Shown here piece after piece: positions 1 to 8,506 of a stretch of DNA of 64,000 nt; within the stretch, counting starts at the first letter, position 1, and every line of letters begins with the position of its first letter. The DNA is from Vibrio sinaloensis. Lineage in GTDB: Bacteria > Pseudomonadota > Gammaproteobacteria > Enterobacterales > Vibrionaceae. The notes beneath the pieces were generated by a model, which had not been told where the DNA came from, did not search any database, and saw only the letters and a list, made by a program, of their open reading frames with translations. The stretch lies in the NCBI RefSeq assembly GCF_023195835.1, contig NZ_CP096199.1, positions 124,001 through 188,000 on the forward strand, in the 5' to 3' direction. Position numbers and translations under genes: made by a program.

Positions 1-294
1 AATATGTAAAGGCGTATTTAGTGAGTGCCCACTAATATTAATTGCAGCGACCATAGATGCTCCCAAGCTCAAACCATCAGGTGTGCAGATAGGGGTGACC
101 CCATTTTGCTGCAACCACTGCTGATCGAGAGGAGAAATTGTGTAGGACTCGGGTACTGATAAGTAGACATCAACTTCGGCAGGCGCGAGCGCAACCTGAT
201 GTTGGAATAGGCGACGGTTTCCCAGTGGTAGAAAGCTGGGCGGAATATGGCCAAATTCGGACTCTAGTTCTTGCCCCACGTACGCGCCAGACAT
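1..294 (-). CDS. NTP-transferase-like protein (N-terminal part, cut by window edge)
   Basis: Open frame on the minus strand running off the left edge; the 98 visible codons are the N-terminus. It begins MSGAYVGQELESEFG and carries GHIPPSFLPLGNRRLF, which resembles the front of sugar nucleotidyltransferase-like proteins found in capsule and LPS loci, although the usual GxGxR loop is not obvious here. The ATG lies 2 nt after the stop of the HAD phosphatase gene, so the two are almost certainly co-transcribed. Pairing of a nucleotidyltransferase with a HAD phosphatase suggests supply of an activated sugar or sugar-phosphate derivative for the LPS core. The C-terminal two thirds are outside the window, so substrate and completeness cannot be judged. 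Confidence 0.6.
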   Translation of the reverse strand, partial: MSGAYVGQELESEFGHIPPSFLPLGNRRLFQHQVALAPAEVDVYLSVPESYTISPLDQQWLQQNGVTPICTPDGLSLGASMVAAINISGHSLNTPLHI

Positions 295-296
295 GA

Positions 297-677
297 TTAA
301 GAACATTGCTTTTCCTTTTCAAACAACTGATTAATTTGTTCAAAAGAGAGCTCAGCGAACTCTGATGGTCGTACAGCACGATCATCAATGTAGAAACCGT
401 CATGACCACACCACGGTTTCCCCACCAAGATCTCATCATAAGGAATTTCGTGCTTGTCTAGCCACTCGGTAATTATTGGTAGTGTGTGGATATTGATCTT
501 GCCCACGTTACCTTCATAGGTGCGCATGTTTCGAGCGGTAGCGATAACAATCTCAAACCCCTGATTCTTATATTTTTTAAGTTGTTCAATGACATCTAGG
601 CGCGGCAGTACATTCTTGTAGTCTGAGGTATTGGCTTGGGTGAGAGTACCATCGAGGTCGACGATTAACTTTTTCAT
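297..677 (-). CDS. HAD-superfamily phosphatase, capsule/LPS type
   Basis: A 126-residue HAD phosphatase. Motif I DLDGTLTQ is at residues 7-14, with the two catalytic aspartates; VIATARN near residue 45 is the motif II region; GKPWCGHDGFYIDDRA near residues 86-101 supplies the lysine and the acidic motif. Size and motifs match the short capsule-biosynthesis phosphatases usually paired with a nucleotidyltransferase, as here (2 nt gap to the next gene). It lies 12 nt downstream of waaA in the same minus-strand run, so it belongs to the LPS core operon. The likely role is dephosphorylating a sugar-phosphate precursor; the substrate cannot be read from sequence. Confidence 0.8.
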   Translation of the reverse strand: MKKLIVDLDGTLTQANTSDYKNVLPRLDVIEQLKKYKNQGFEIVIATARNMRTYEGNVGKINIHTLPIITEWLDKHEIPYDEILVGKPWCGHDGFYIDDRAVRPSEFAELSFEQINQLFEKEKQCS

Positions 678-689
678 ATATTCAAATTC

Positions 690-1958
690 CTAATCTACTT
701 TTATCTGAGCGAGAGAGCGTTCTATGGCTCCGGTGTTTTGCTGAACAACAGAGAGCGCTTTTTGTCCCGTACTCTCTCGTAGTAGGTCATCTTTGAGCCA
801 TACTTTCAGATGGGTAACTATCTCTTCGGTGTTATGGCTAATTTTACACCCATCTGCAGCGACCAAGGCGTGAGTGATATCTGTAAAATTGTAGAAGCTC
901 GGGCCAGTTAGAATCGGTTTGCCAAGAGCGGCCGGTTCAAGCAGGTTGTGTCCGCCCACTTTTTTGCCAATTAAGCTACCACCCATAAAGCAGACATCGC
1001 TGGCTTGCATTAAAGTCAGCATTTCTCCCATAGTGTCACCAACATAAACTTGGGTATCACTGCTTACGCTCTTTCCACTGCTGCGAGTTACGGTCGGAAA
1101 GCCGAGCCTTTTTGCCAGTGCTGCCACTTTTTGAAAACGCTCTGGATGCCTGGGCACAATGAGTAGTAAAGCATTCGGGATTTCTGATAGCAGCTTTTGA
1201 TGCGCTGAGAATATCTGTTCGTCCTCACCTTCATGAGTGCTCGCGGCTATCCACAAAGGGCGTTGCGTACCTAGCTCCTGTCTTAATTGGTTGCCTTGAT
1301 CTATCACTGCGTCCGTAACTGATATGTCGAACTTAATTGAGCCGGTAACAATTAGTTTGTCTTTGTCGACGCCAAGGTCGGCGAAGCGTTGAGCATCATC
1401 ATGAAACTGGCAAAGTACTTTGGTGAGCTGCTGTGTAATCGGTCGAAATAAGGCGGCGATCTTTTGGTAGCCGCGACATGATTTTTCAGACAAGCGCGCA
1501 TTAAGCAGAGTGATGGGAATGCCAGCTTGGCTGACGGCTTTAATCGTATTGGGCCATAATTCCGTTTCGACAATGATCAATTGCGATGGGCTTATCACAT
1601 CAATAAACCTCTCAACTGCGAACGAAAAATCGACAGGCATGTAGCGGTGGGTGACTAGTTCGCCAAGTCGCTTCGCTTGCTCTGCTCCAGTTGGGGTAGT
1701 GGTTGTCAGCACAATACTCACATCTGCATGGCGAGATTTGAGCTGTTTAATGAATGGCGTGACGGCGAGTGTTTCACCGACCGAAGCAGCGTGAATCCAA
1801 ATCGGCTGTTGGCAATTTGGAATGGCGGGAGTAAAACCGAAGTGCTCTTTCCAGCGCTTGCCCACACTTGGCTTCCCCGGTTTCTTCTTGTAGAGGCCAT
1901 AAAGCAGTAGCGGGGCTACCAACGTTAAAATGGTTGAATAAATGGCTCGGGCTATCAC
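690..1958 (-). CDS. waaA: 3-deoxy-D-manno-octulosonic acid (Kdo) transferase WaaA
   Basis: 422 residues, the normal length for WaaA/KdtA. It transfers Kdo from CMP-Kdo to the lipid A precursor at the inner membrane. A hydrophobic N-terminal anchor covers residues 3-22, followed by HAASVGE at 56-62 with the catalytic glutamate of this GT30 family. A C-terminal donor-site stretch reads MGGSLIGKKVGGHNLLEP. Stop and start of adjoining genes are 2-12 nt apart on both sides, placing it in the minus-strand LPS core operon with waaF. Many Vibrio add a single Kdo and phosphorylate it; no Kdo kinase gene is seen in this window. The presence of an additional KdsB-like gene in the O-antigen block should not be confused with this housekeeping Kdo pathway. 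Confidence 0.95.
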   Translation of the reverse strand: MIARAIYSTILTLVAPLLLYGLYKKKPGKPSVGKRWKEHFGFTPAIPNCQQPIWIHAASVGETLAVTPFIKQLKSRHADVSIVLTTTTPTGAEQAKRLGELVTHRYMPVDFSFAVERFIDVISPSQLIIVETELWPNTIKAVSQAGIPITLLNARLSEKSCRGYQKIAALFRPITQQLTKVLCQFHDDAQRFADLGVDKDKLIVTGSIKFDISVTDAVIDQGNQLRQELGTQRPLWIAASTHEGEDEQIFSAHQKLLSEIPNALLLIVPRHPERFQKVAALAKRLGFPTVTRSSGKSVSSDTQVYVGDTMGEMLTLMQASDVCFMGGSLIGKKVGGHNLLEPAALGKPILTGPSFYNFTDITHALVAADGCKISHNTEEIVTHLKVWLKDDLLRESTGQKALSVVQQNTGAIERSLAQIKVD

Positions 1959-1960
1959 AG

Positions 1961-2737
1961 TTACTTTACGAGATCTTCAGGTTTGATATGGGTCCACTTT
2001 CCTCGCGGTTTGTCGATGTATTGAAAGTGTTCGTTAGTAAATGTGCCTTGAATACATACATATTTTCTGTCTTCTGCATTCACTGGTTTTCCCGCTAGAG
2101 CTTGATTGAGCACTGTCGGTCCCGTCGAGTGATAAACTCCCATTTCAGGTTTGTAGTGATTAATGTTGTAGACAACTTGATCCAATGTCTCTTGAAGATC
2201 GGGATTCCCCGGAGCCGAGGCGATAAAGTAGTTAGTAACCTCTGTATTGTTACTCACTTTTATATATAGCTCACTAGCCTCTCCGAGCAATTTATCAAGT
2301 GGTCGTACTAAGGTGGCATCAATGTCCATATAAACGCCCCCTTCTTTATAAAGCACAAACAGACGCCAAAGGTCGGCTTGAGCAGCACCGTTAGTTAAGC
2401 GTGAGTAGGCATTGAAAACTTCAGTTGGGGCGTTTTTCTCTAAATATTCGCCGCGAGCCTCGGTGCTTACGTAGCGGTAGTCACAGTTTAACGACATCAA
2501 GCGATTGAAAAGGTAATTGAGATAAACGGGAAGTGACGCTTGATCGGTAAAGTTGGTTTGCCAAATGGTTCTTGGAATCGCTTTTTCGCTGCTCAAGCGC
2601 ACTCTGGCAGGGGAAAAAGCAGGAATAGTAAAGCGCGCTTTAGGCAACACCCAATGAAATGGGTACGACAGCACTTTGAAAATATTACCGGTAAGGCGAA
2701 TTAATCGGTTGGCGACTAATATCTTAAGTTGGCTCAT
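1961..2737 (-). CDS. DXD-motif glycosyltransferase (capsular/OCH1-like)
   Basis: 258 residues from the ATG at 2737. An in-frame TTG at 2752 is less likely because a GGAAAT ribosome site sits 8 nt before the ATG. The central segment AQADLWRLFVLYKEGGVYMD is followed by IDA (about residues 119-141). This is the signature of the glycosyltransferase family with a DXD sugar-nucleotide site (Gly_transf_sug, GT32-like), in which the aspartates bind metal and the UDP/GDP sugar. It lies between waaA and a family 9 transferase with tiny gaps, so it probably adds a core sugar. Donor and acceptor are unknown. Confidence 0.8.
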   Translation of the reverse strand: MSQLKILVANRLIRLTGNIFKVLSYPFHWVLPKARFTIPAFSPARVRLSSEKAIPRTIWQTNFTDQASLPVYLNYLFNRLMSLNCDYRYVSTEARGEYLEKNAPTEVFNAYSRLTNGAAQADLWRLFVLYKEGGVYMDIDATLVRPLDKLLGEASELYIKVSNNTEVTNYFIASAPGNPDLQETLDQVVYNINHYKPEMGVYHSTGPTVLNQALAGKPVNAEDRKYVCIQGTFTNEHFQYIDKPRGKWTHIKPEDLVK

Positions 2738-2764
2738 TATTTTGATTTCCAATCTTTTGTTGTT

Positions 2765-3778
2765 TTATTTTAATGCACAGTCAATCGATGCAACGATTTG
2801 GTCGCTGGTTGGTTTGCTGCCATTGGCATTCATGACGACCCAATGTTTTTCGTACAATGGTGTATAGCGAAATGGAACCGTGGCATAAAAGATACCAACA
2901 GTGGGTGTATGCGTTGATATCGCGACGTTGCGTATGCCGGTATCTGGTGCAACAACCAAACTCGCTTTGGCGATAAACTCGACTAGCTCATCGAGTGGTA
3001 GGCACGGCTGGATAGTAAGTTTGCCGGCATCAGCCAAGTCTTGTAAAAACTCGCCTTTTTCAAAGTCATTTTTCCCTTCAAGGAAAACGTGTTTGATATT
3101 CGGTTGATGCTCGATAGCCAACTCAATAACTTCACGCATTTCCTCTTTAGAAAGAATCTTTCTTAATTGTGAAGCGCCGCTAAAGTAGACCACATAAGGT
3201 TGAGTGGCATCTTTTAGCTCACGGTGATCAGGATAAGCGAAGTCGAGTGGGTAGCCTGGGTTGTGACCGAGGATCTTCAGCATGTCGAGCATGCATTCTA
3301 CCTCTGGCTGAAAGTCGGAACGAAATACCGCTAGGTTATAGAGTTTGCCGCATAAGAAAGAGGTGTATGGGAAGCCGACTTTTAGTTTCGCCTTAGTCAA
3401 CAATGTCATCCAATATGAGCGGTTAGTACCGGCAACGTCGAAGACAATATCTTGTTCTTCTAGTTGATTGTAATCCTGATACTTTTCTTTGAGCGATAAG
3501 CCTTTTGAGTCGTCGCGACTTTTCATCACGATGGTTTTATCTGCTAACTCAGATGGGGTTCCGTACAGATAGTTAGAAACTGTGACCAGAGTTATTTCGG
3601 CATTCGGGAAGAACTTTCTGGCCTCGATTAAGAAAGGGCGCACAATGACTTGATCACCAAGTGCGGCGTGGCGAATGACAGCAATTTTTTTTACGTTCTT
3701 GGGTTCGAACTCATCCTCAATATATCGACGAGCACTTTTTGCGGCATAAGCGCCTTTCTCAAACCAAAGGTGTTTCAT
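2765..3778 (-). CDS. Glycosyltransferase family 9 (heptosyltransferase-like)
   Basis: 337 residues from ATG 3778, which has GGAAAAG six bases upstream; a TTG at 3793 would add five residues. IRHAALGDQVIVRP near the N-terminus is the family 9 acceptor-side motif (compare the G-D-x-x-x-x-x-P pattern of heptosyltransferases), and VAPDTGIRNVA in the C-terminal half is the nucleotide-sugar site. It overlaps the end of waaF by 20 nt, showing translational coupling. The most likely job is adding an inner-core heptose or related sugar, but it is clearly diverged from WaaC/WaaF and lacks a recognisable family name. Confidence 0.8.
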   Translation of the reverse strand: MKHLWFEKGAYAAKSARRYIEDEFEPKNVKKIAVIRHAALGDQVIVRPFLIEARKFFPNAEITLVTVSNYLYGTPSELADKTIVMKSRDDSKGLSLKEKYQDYNQLEEQDIVFDVAGTNRSYWMTLLTKAKLKVGFPYTSFLCGKLYNLAVFRSDFQPEVECMLDMLKILGHNPGYPLDFAYPDHRELKDATQPYVVYFSGASQLRKILSKEEMREVIELAIEHQPNIKHVFLEGKNDFEKGEFLQDLADAGKLTIQPCLPLDELVEFIAKASLVVAPDTGIRNVAISTHTPTVGIFYATVPFRYTPLYEKHWVVMNANGSKPTSDQIVASIDCALK

Positions 3779-4814
3779 TGTTTTCTTTTCCAATAAATGT
3801 ACTTAGCGCTTTGATTACCTTTTCTGGCATCAGCTTATTGAGACAGTCTAGGTGTCCGTATGGGCACTCTCGCTTGAAACACGGTCGACACTCGATATCG
3901 GTGTGAACCATGGCAAGTTTAGCGGTTAATGGCGGCGTGTATTCTGGAGAACTAGAGCCATAGATAGCGACAATATTGCAGCCGACTGCCGCTGAGACAT
4001 GCATTAAGCCAGAATCATTTGTGACGACAGTGTCACATGCTGCGAGTAAGTCTACCGCTTCAATCAACGACGTTTGACCTGCCAGGTTGTGGATATATTG
4101 CTGGTCCTCTTCATGTAGCGCAGCGCGAATCAGTTCACATACTGGTTTGTCTTTGGCTGAGCCAAACAGCCAAACTTGATAACCGTGTTTTATCGCGTGC
4201 TTTGCGACTTCGGCGTAATACTGATCGGGCCAACGTTTGGCAGGTCCAAATTCAGCGCCAGGACATAACCCAATCACTGGCTTGTTTGAAGGCAAGTGTA
4301 AACGCTGTCGGGATGAAGATTGATTGGCTGTATCGACCATCAACTTAGGTTGAGGACAGGTCTGTAAAGATACGTTCTCTCGCATGGTTGTTTTGGTTGA
4401 CGCTAGAGCAACGTAGCGCTCGACCATATATTGGAAGATGCGCTTGTTTGGCCTTAGGTCTGTCAGTAGGCCATAGCGAAACTCCCCTTTCCAACCAGTA
4501 CGGATTGGGATACCCGCAAAGAGAGGGATTAATGCAGATTTGGCTGAGTTCGGCAGCACAAAAGCGTGAGTATAGTGGTCGTTCTTAAGCGCCTTACCGA
4601 TTCGTCTTCTGGTCGAAAAATCAAAGGTACCATGTCCAATTGGCATTTCGATAGCGCGCGAGACTTGAGGCATTCGCTCGAGAATTGGCTTGCACCAGGC
4701 AGGAGCTAGCACATCAATTTCCGCTACGGGATATTGTTGCTTCAGCGTAATATAAAGGCTTTGAGACATCACCATGTCTCCAACCCACGAAGGGCCAATG
4801 ATTAGGATTTTCAT
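3759..4814 (-). CDS. waaF: LPS heptosyltransferase II WaaF
   Basis: 351 residues. WaaF adds the second L-glycero-D-manno-heptose of the inner core from an ADP-heptose donor, on the cytoplasmic face of the inner membrane. Seen here: GPSWVGDMVMSQSL at residues 7-20, CPGAEFGPAKRWP mid-protein and TNDSGLMHVSAAVG in the donor domain, the classical heptosyltransferase II set, plus a cysteine-rich CRPCFKRECPYG segment near the C-terminus that is typical of the WaaF subgroup. It is the first gene of the minus-strand core operon. The ADP-heptose epimerase gene hldD lies 5.5 kb away. Confidence 0.93.
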   Translation of the reverse strand: MKILIIGPSWVGDMVMSQSLYITLKQQYPVAEIDVLAPAWCKPILERMPQVSRAIEMPIGHGTFDFSTRRRIGKALKNDHYTHAFVLPNSAKSALIPLFAGIPIRTGWKGEFRYGLLTDLRPNKRIFQYMVERYVALASTKTTMRENVSLQTCPQPKLMVDTANQSSSRQRLHLPSNKPVIGLCPGAEFGPAKRWPDQYYAEVAKHAIKHGYQVWLFGSAKDKPVCELIRAALHEEDQQYIHNLAGQTSLIEAVDLLAACDTVVTNDSGLMHVSAAVGCNIVAIYGSSSPEYTPPLTAKLAMVHTDIECRPCFKRECPYGHLDCLNKLMPEKVIKALSTFIGKENNETPLV

Positions 4815-5003
4815 CTAACTAATGTCTGCATACAAATCGATGCTGAGAATAGCACAATGTAGGCTTGATGATAATGTCCTTGTTTTGTCGACTTTTGGTA
4901 ATAATGTGTGTGCTTGCATGGAAAACAATTCAAACCCAAGCATGATTATGGTCTAATTAGCGGCTGATCTTAGTGAAATCCGTCGTGAGTGAGACATCAA
5001 TCA

Positions 5004-5729
5004 ATGAAAATCTACGTCATCAGCTTGAAGCGTTCTCCTGAAAGAAGAGAAAACATCAAGAAGCAACTTGATACCTTAGGGTTAGAGTTTGAGTTTTTTG
5101 ATGCAGTAGATGGCCGTGCTGAACCACCGCATCCTTTATTTGCCAGATATGATTATAACAAACGACTCTGGTTGACAAGTGGTCGAATGCCATCTAAAGG
5201 CGAATTGGGTTGTTATGCAAGTCATTATTTACTTTGGCAAAAATGTGTTGACCTAAATGCTCCGATTTTGATTATAGAAGATGATTCAGATGTTCAACCT
5301 CGCATTAAAGAGCTACTGCCTTTGATTGAAGCAAAAACCATTGAATATGGTTTTTTACGGTTAGAGCCTGAGACAGAAAAATGTGCTTTGTACGAAAAAG
5401 AAAGTTCGGATAGCTACTCCATCTATTTTATGAGCGATAACTTTGGTGGTACGCGTTCATATGCAATTTGTCCTCAATCAGCAAAGAAGTTAGTTTCAGG
5501 CTCTGAGCGTTGGTGTATGCCGGTGGATAACTATATTGGCTCTCTTTATCTGCATAATATGCCATCGTACTTGCTCAAACCTTTTATTGTAGAAAACCCA
5601 GAAGAGTTTGGTACGACGATTCAATTGGGGGAAGAAGAAAAAGCGAAATGGTATAGGAAACCAACTCGAGAGTTGTATTCTCTGTATAGAAAGATTTCCA
5701 TGAGTCTAGCAAATAATAAATATAAATAA
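5004..5729 (+). CDS. Glycosyltransferase family 25 (LPS core)
   Basis: 241 residues from ATG 5004; an in-frame GTG at 4989 would add five residues, but the family usually begins MKIYVI as here. SLKRSPERRENIKKQL at the N-terminus, GELGCYASH near residue 68 and the LIIEDD acidic motif near residue 90 are the hallmarks of family 25 LPS glycosyltransferases (LpsA/LgtF-type, often galactosyl or glucosyl transferases of the outer core). It opens the plus-strand block divergent from waaF and is followed 7 nt later by the O-antigen ligase. AT content rises here relative to waaF, as often seen at variable core genes. Confidence 0.85.
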   Translation: MKIYVISLKRSPERRENIKKQLDTLGLEFEFFDAVDGRAEPPHPLFARYDYNKRLWLTSGRMPSKGELGCYASHYLLWQKCVDLNAPILIIEDDSDVQPRIKELLPLIEAKTIEYGFLRLEPETEKCALYEKESSDSYSIYFMSDNFGGTRSYAICPQSAKKLVSGSERWCMPVDNYIGSLYLHNMPSYLLKPFIVENPEEFGTTIQLGEEEKAKWYRKPTRELYSLYRKISMSLANNKYK

Positions 5730-5736
5730 TTACACG

Positions 5737-6957
5737 ATGAAAAACAGCCCATTAATTTTAGAAAAGTTATTTTTATTTAGCCCTATAATAATTACATTCT
5801 CAGTCATCTTTAACTTTCATGATTCTAAGTTTTTAATTTCTCGCGCCATTTTTTTAGTTGTATTATATTGTTTGATTTTTCATAGGAAAGATCTTGCACA
5901 AGAATTTAAGAGAAAATCAACTTTTTTTGTTGTTGGTATAATTGCATGTTTGTATTTTTTCTTCATGCAGTATTTTAATGAAGGAAATTCAGATCTTCCC
6001 AGATCAATGCTATTTGTGTTGATCTATTTTTTTGTTGTTCCTACAAGAAATTTTTCAAATGATTCATTGTTTTACTTAGCTTGGCTTGGGTGTGTTTCTA
6101 GTGGTGTTTTAGCACTCTACGAAGTATATGCTTTGGGTGAAATTAGAGTTGGTTACCGGACGGTGAATCCTATTCCTTTTTCCTACTATAGCGGATTGTC
6201 AATGCTTGTTATGGTCGGCTCTTTTATTTCTAGTTTGTCGAAGGATATCGACCGAGTTAAGCTGTTTTTCTTACTATTTGCTTTGCCTCTTGTGTTGTGC
6301 GCGGTTGTGCTAAGTCAAACTAGAGCAACTTACTTATCACTAGCAATCATTAGTTTGGTTTTTCTGACACATTTTATACTTAAATACCCTACCAAAAAAA
6401 ATATATTTTCAGTCTTGGCTATCGTTATTTCGGTTTCGACACTACTGTGGCAAGTAGATGATGTTCGAATAAGAGTTGTCGATGCCTTTGAGCAAGTGCA
6501 AAATTTATCTCATGACAACTATTATTCTTCGACAGGTATGAGGGTTAAGCTCTGGGAAGCAGGATTGAAAATTAGTCAAGATAGTCTTGTTTTTGGTCAT
6601 TCGAAATCGAACATTTCTCAATATTCCTCAGTGTTAATAGCTGAAGGGCTTGCGCCAAGCTATCTTAAGCAGTTTTTGGTGCATCCGAACCCAAATTTTC
6701 ATAACCAATTCATTCAAACACTTGTCGACAGTGGTTTAATTGGCGTATTTTTTATTTCAACGTTTATCCTTCTACCAACAGTAATTGCTTCAGGTCGAGT
6801 TACGCGGCTAGGGATGTACATCTCGACGTACACCGCTATATGTTTGTGGTTTGATTCAATGTTTTTATATAACCATACAGTCATACTATACGCTTTTGTG
6901 GCTCTCATTCTTTATTCAAACGCTGCCAATGACACTGGGAAAGGGGAAGTATCGTGA
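5737..6957 (+). CDS. waaL: O-antigen ligase family protein (WaaL-type)
   Basis: 406 residues, almost entirely hydrophobic with about ten to twelve membrane segments. There is a long periplasmic loop around residues 240-320 that includes the GMRVKLWEAGLKI and HPNPNFHNQFIQTLVDSGL stretches. The H-N-x-x-(I/L) pattern followed by a hydrophobic segment is typical of the Wzy_C ligase superfamily. Ligases join undecaprenyl-linked O antigen to lipid A-core in the periplasm. Location inside the LPS core block, away from the wzx/wzy cluster, favours ligase rather than polymerase, though the families resemble each other. It overlaps the next gene by 4 nt (GTGA). Confidence 0.8.
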   Translation: MKNSPLILEKLFLFSPIIITFSVIFNFHDSKFLISRAIFLVVLYCLIFHRKDLAQEFKRKSTFFVVGIIACLYFFFMQYFNEGNSDLPRSMLFVLIYFFVVPTRNFSNDSLFYLAWLGCVSSGVLALYEVYALGEIRVGYRTVNPIPFSYYSGLSMLVMVGSFISSLSKDIDRVKLFFLLFALPLVLCAVVLSQTRATYLSLAIISLVFLTHFILKYPTKKNIFSVLAIVISVSTLLWQVDDVRIRVVDAFEQVQNLSHDNYYSSTGMRVKLWEAGLKISQDSLVFGHSKSNISQYSSVLIAEGLAPSYLKQFLVHPNPNFHNQFIQTLVDSGLIGVFFISTFILLPTVIASGRVTRLGMYISTYTAICLWFDSMFLYNHTVILYAFVALILYSNAANDTGKGEVS

Positions 6958-7931
6958 AAGTTGCGGTTCAACTGTTTGGCCATTTAAGAAGCTATGAAAT
7001 AGTAGCCCCCTATTTGAAAGCTCATATTTTGAGTCTGTATGACTGCGATGTTTTTATCCATACCTGGTCAGAAGAAGAACACTGCGATCCAAGCTGGCAC
7101 AAAAAAACGAACAGTGCACAGTTTACCAAAGGAACCAATCAAGCTAGGTTACGTGAGCTTTATAAACCAGTGCGATTGGAAATTGAAGACAATAACACAA
7201 TTGATTGCCCTGGCTTTTTTAACGAAAATAACAACATTTCGTTGCGTGGCATGAAGGCGATGTCACACTCGCAAAACCGAGTGAATTGTCTTAGAAAAAA
7301 ATATGCTCAAGATCATAATATTAAATATGATTTGGTTGTTGTCTTGAGACCTGATGTTATGCCGTTAGCCCACTTAGATCTTGATCTATATTTAGATGAA
7401 TTCTCTTATTGTACCAGTAGTACCATTCACTTCTCGAGCGGCTCTCATCAACATAGTCAAGAGCACAAAAAGGTGATGACACCTCTTGCTTCAGATCTCT
7501 TTTACATAGCAAAACCAGAAACACTAGACCACTTCTTTGAGTTAAAAAATGATAAATTTGAGCGCTTTTACGTGGATTTCACTAAGGTGAATAAAGGTGG
7601 AATTAGTGCACCTGAAGCAAGTTTTCTAGAGGCTTTAGTTCAATCAGGAGCAGTTCCTAGATTCTATCAATTTCCTTACGCAGTTGTTCGTACAACGGGA
7701 AGTAATCATCTGAAAGCTAATATGGCGTCGTTACCTGATTTTGTATGTACTTTACCACTACCAAGTTATTTAAAAGAGGAAGAAAGTGGTGTAGATAACT
7801 CATGGTCTTATTGGCTTTTTTCTAAGCTGAGTAACAAGAAGCTAGAAAAAGTGCAGAAGCAGCTAACTCGAATGAAAAGGCAGTTAGACGCCTTTAGCAA
7901 TAAGTTGCAAAAAATCAGAGAGAACCGATAA
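6954..7931 (+). CDS. Unrecognised LPS-locus protein, possible glycosyltransferase
   Basis: 325 residues starting at a GTG that overlaps the ligase stop codon, so translation is coupled. I do not recognise a named family. The N-terminus MKVAVQLFGHLRSYE with CDVFIHTWSEE, and later LVVVLRPDVMPL, resemble small nucleotide-sugar-binding folds of cytoplasmic transferases that begin with a Rossmann-like strand. No membrane segment or signal peptide is visible. The C-terminus is lysine/arginine rich and probably coiled (about residues 290-325), which could hold it at the membrane or to a partner. It converges with the acyltransferase gene only 5 nt away. Involvement in outer-core assembly is inferred from position only. 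Confidence 0.55.
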   Translation: MKVAVQLFGHLRSYEIVAPYLKAHILSLYDCDVFIHTWSEEEHCDPSWHKKTNSAQFTKGTNQARLRELYKPVRLEIEDNNTIDCPGFFNENNNISLRGMKAMSHSQNRVNCLRKKYAQDHNIKYDLVVVLRPDVMPLAHLDLDLYLDEFSYCTSSTIHFSSGSHQHSQEHKKVMTPLASDLFYIAKPETLDHFFELKNDKFERFYVDFTKVNKGGISAPEASFLEALVQSGAVPRFYQFPYAVVRTTGSNHLKANMASLPDFVCTLPLPSYLKEEESGVDNSWSYWLFSKLSNKKLEKVQKQLTRMKRQLDAFSNKLQKIRENR

Positions 7932-7936
7932 ATAAC

Positions 7937-8497
7937 CTAATAAGTCAGTTCATTTTCCCAGCTAGTGTTTTCTTGTATCACTCTAGCTGGGTTACCAACA
8001 GCAACTACGTTGTGGTTAATGCTCTTAGTTAGCGTAGAATTAATTCCTACCACAGAGTTATTACCAATAGACGCCCCCTTTAATACAGTAACGTTGTCTG
8101 CCAGCCAGACGTTATCGCCGATATGAATGCTTTTGGCTGGATTGATCCGTTGGCCCTGTTGGATAATGTTGTGCCCATCACTGGTCATTAGTTTGACGTT
8201 ACGTGAAAACATACAGTTGTCACCTATCGTAAGTTGTGTGCCTCTTTCTCGACAAGAAATAAAACAGTTTTCTCCAATTACACAATCTTTGCCTATAACT
8301 AGCGTGCAATCATTGCCATCTAGCTCGATAGTGACACCTTTTAAGTTAGCACCATCTTTGAACACCAACTTGTTGCCACTGCCTGTAATATGAATGTCGC
8401 AGTAACGTATACGAGTCTTTTGGCCAATTTCTACCGTATTGCCAGAGCTAATACGTATTTTGTTACGAAGACGCGCGAGCAGAGAAAAGTTTGCCAT
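7937..8497 (-). CDS. Left-handed beta-helix acyltransferase (hexapeptide repeat)
   Basis: 186 residues with repeated hexapeptide-type steps (IGNNSVVGINSTL, IGENCFISCRERG) from about residue 45 onward, and the end GNPARVIQ that closes O-acetyltransferases of the WbbJ/maltose-acetyltransferase group. Such enzymes transfer acetyl or another acyl group from acyl-CoA to a sugar hydroxyl or amine, usually as trimers. It sits 9 nt downstream of the glycosyltransferase-deacetylase fusion on the same strand, so the two are probably co-expressed and may tailor the same core residue (one removes, one adds an acyl group). Confidence 0.82.
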   Translation of the reverse strand: MANFSLLARLRNKIRISSGNTVEIGQKTRIRYCDIHITGSGNKLVFKDGANLKGVTIELDGNDCTLVIGKDCVIGENCFISCRERGTQLTIGDNCMFSRNVKLMTSDGHNIIQQGQRINPAKSIHIGDNVWLADNVTVLKGASIGNNSVVGINSTLTKSINHNVVAVGNPARVIQENTSWENELTY

Positions 8498-8506
8498 AGA
8501 AACCTG

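Noticed and set aside
5737-6957. Wzy polymerase
   Set aside because: Topology is compatible, but location in the core block and the Wzy_C-like loop favour the ligase; the wzy candidate is at 30716.
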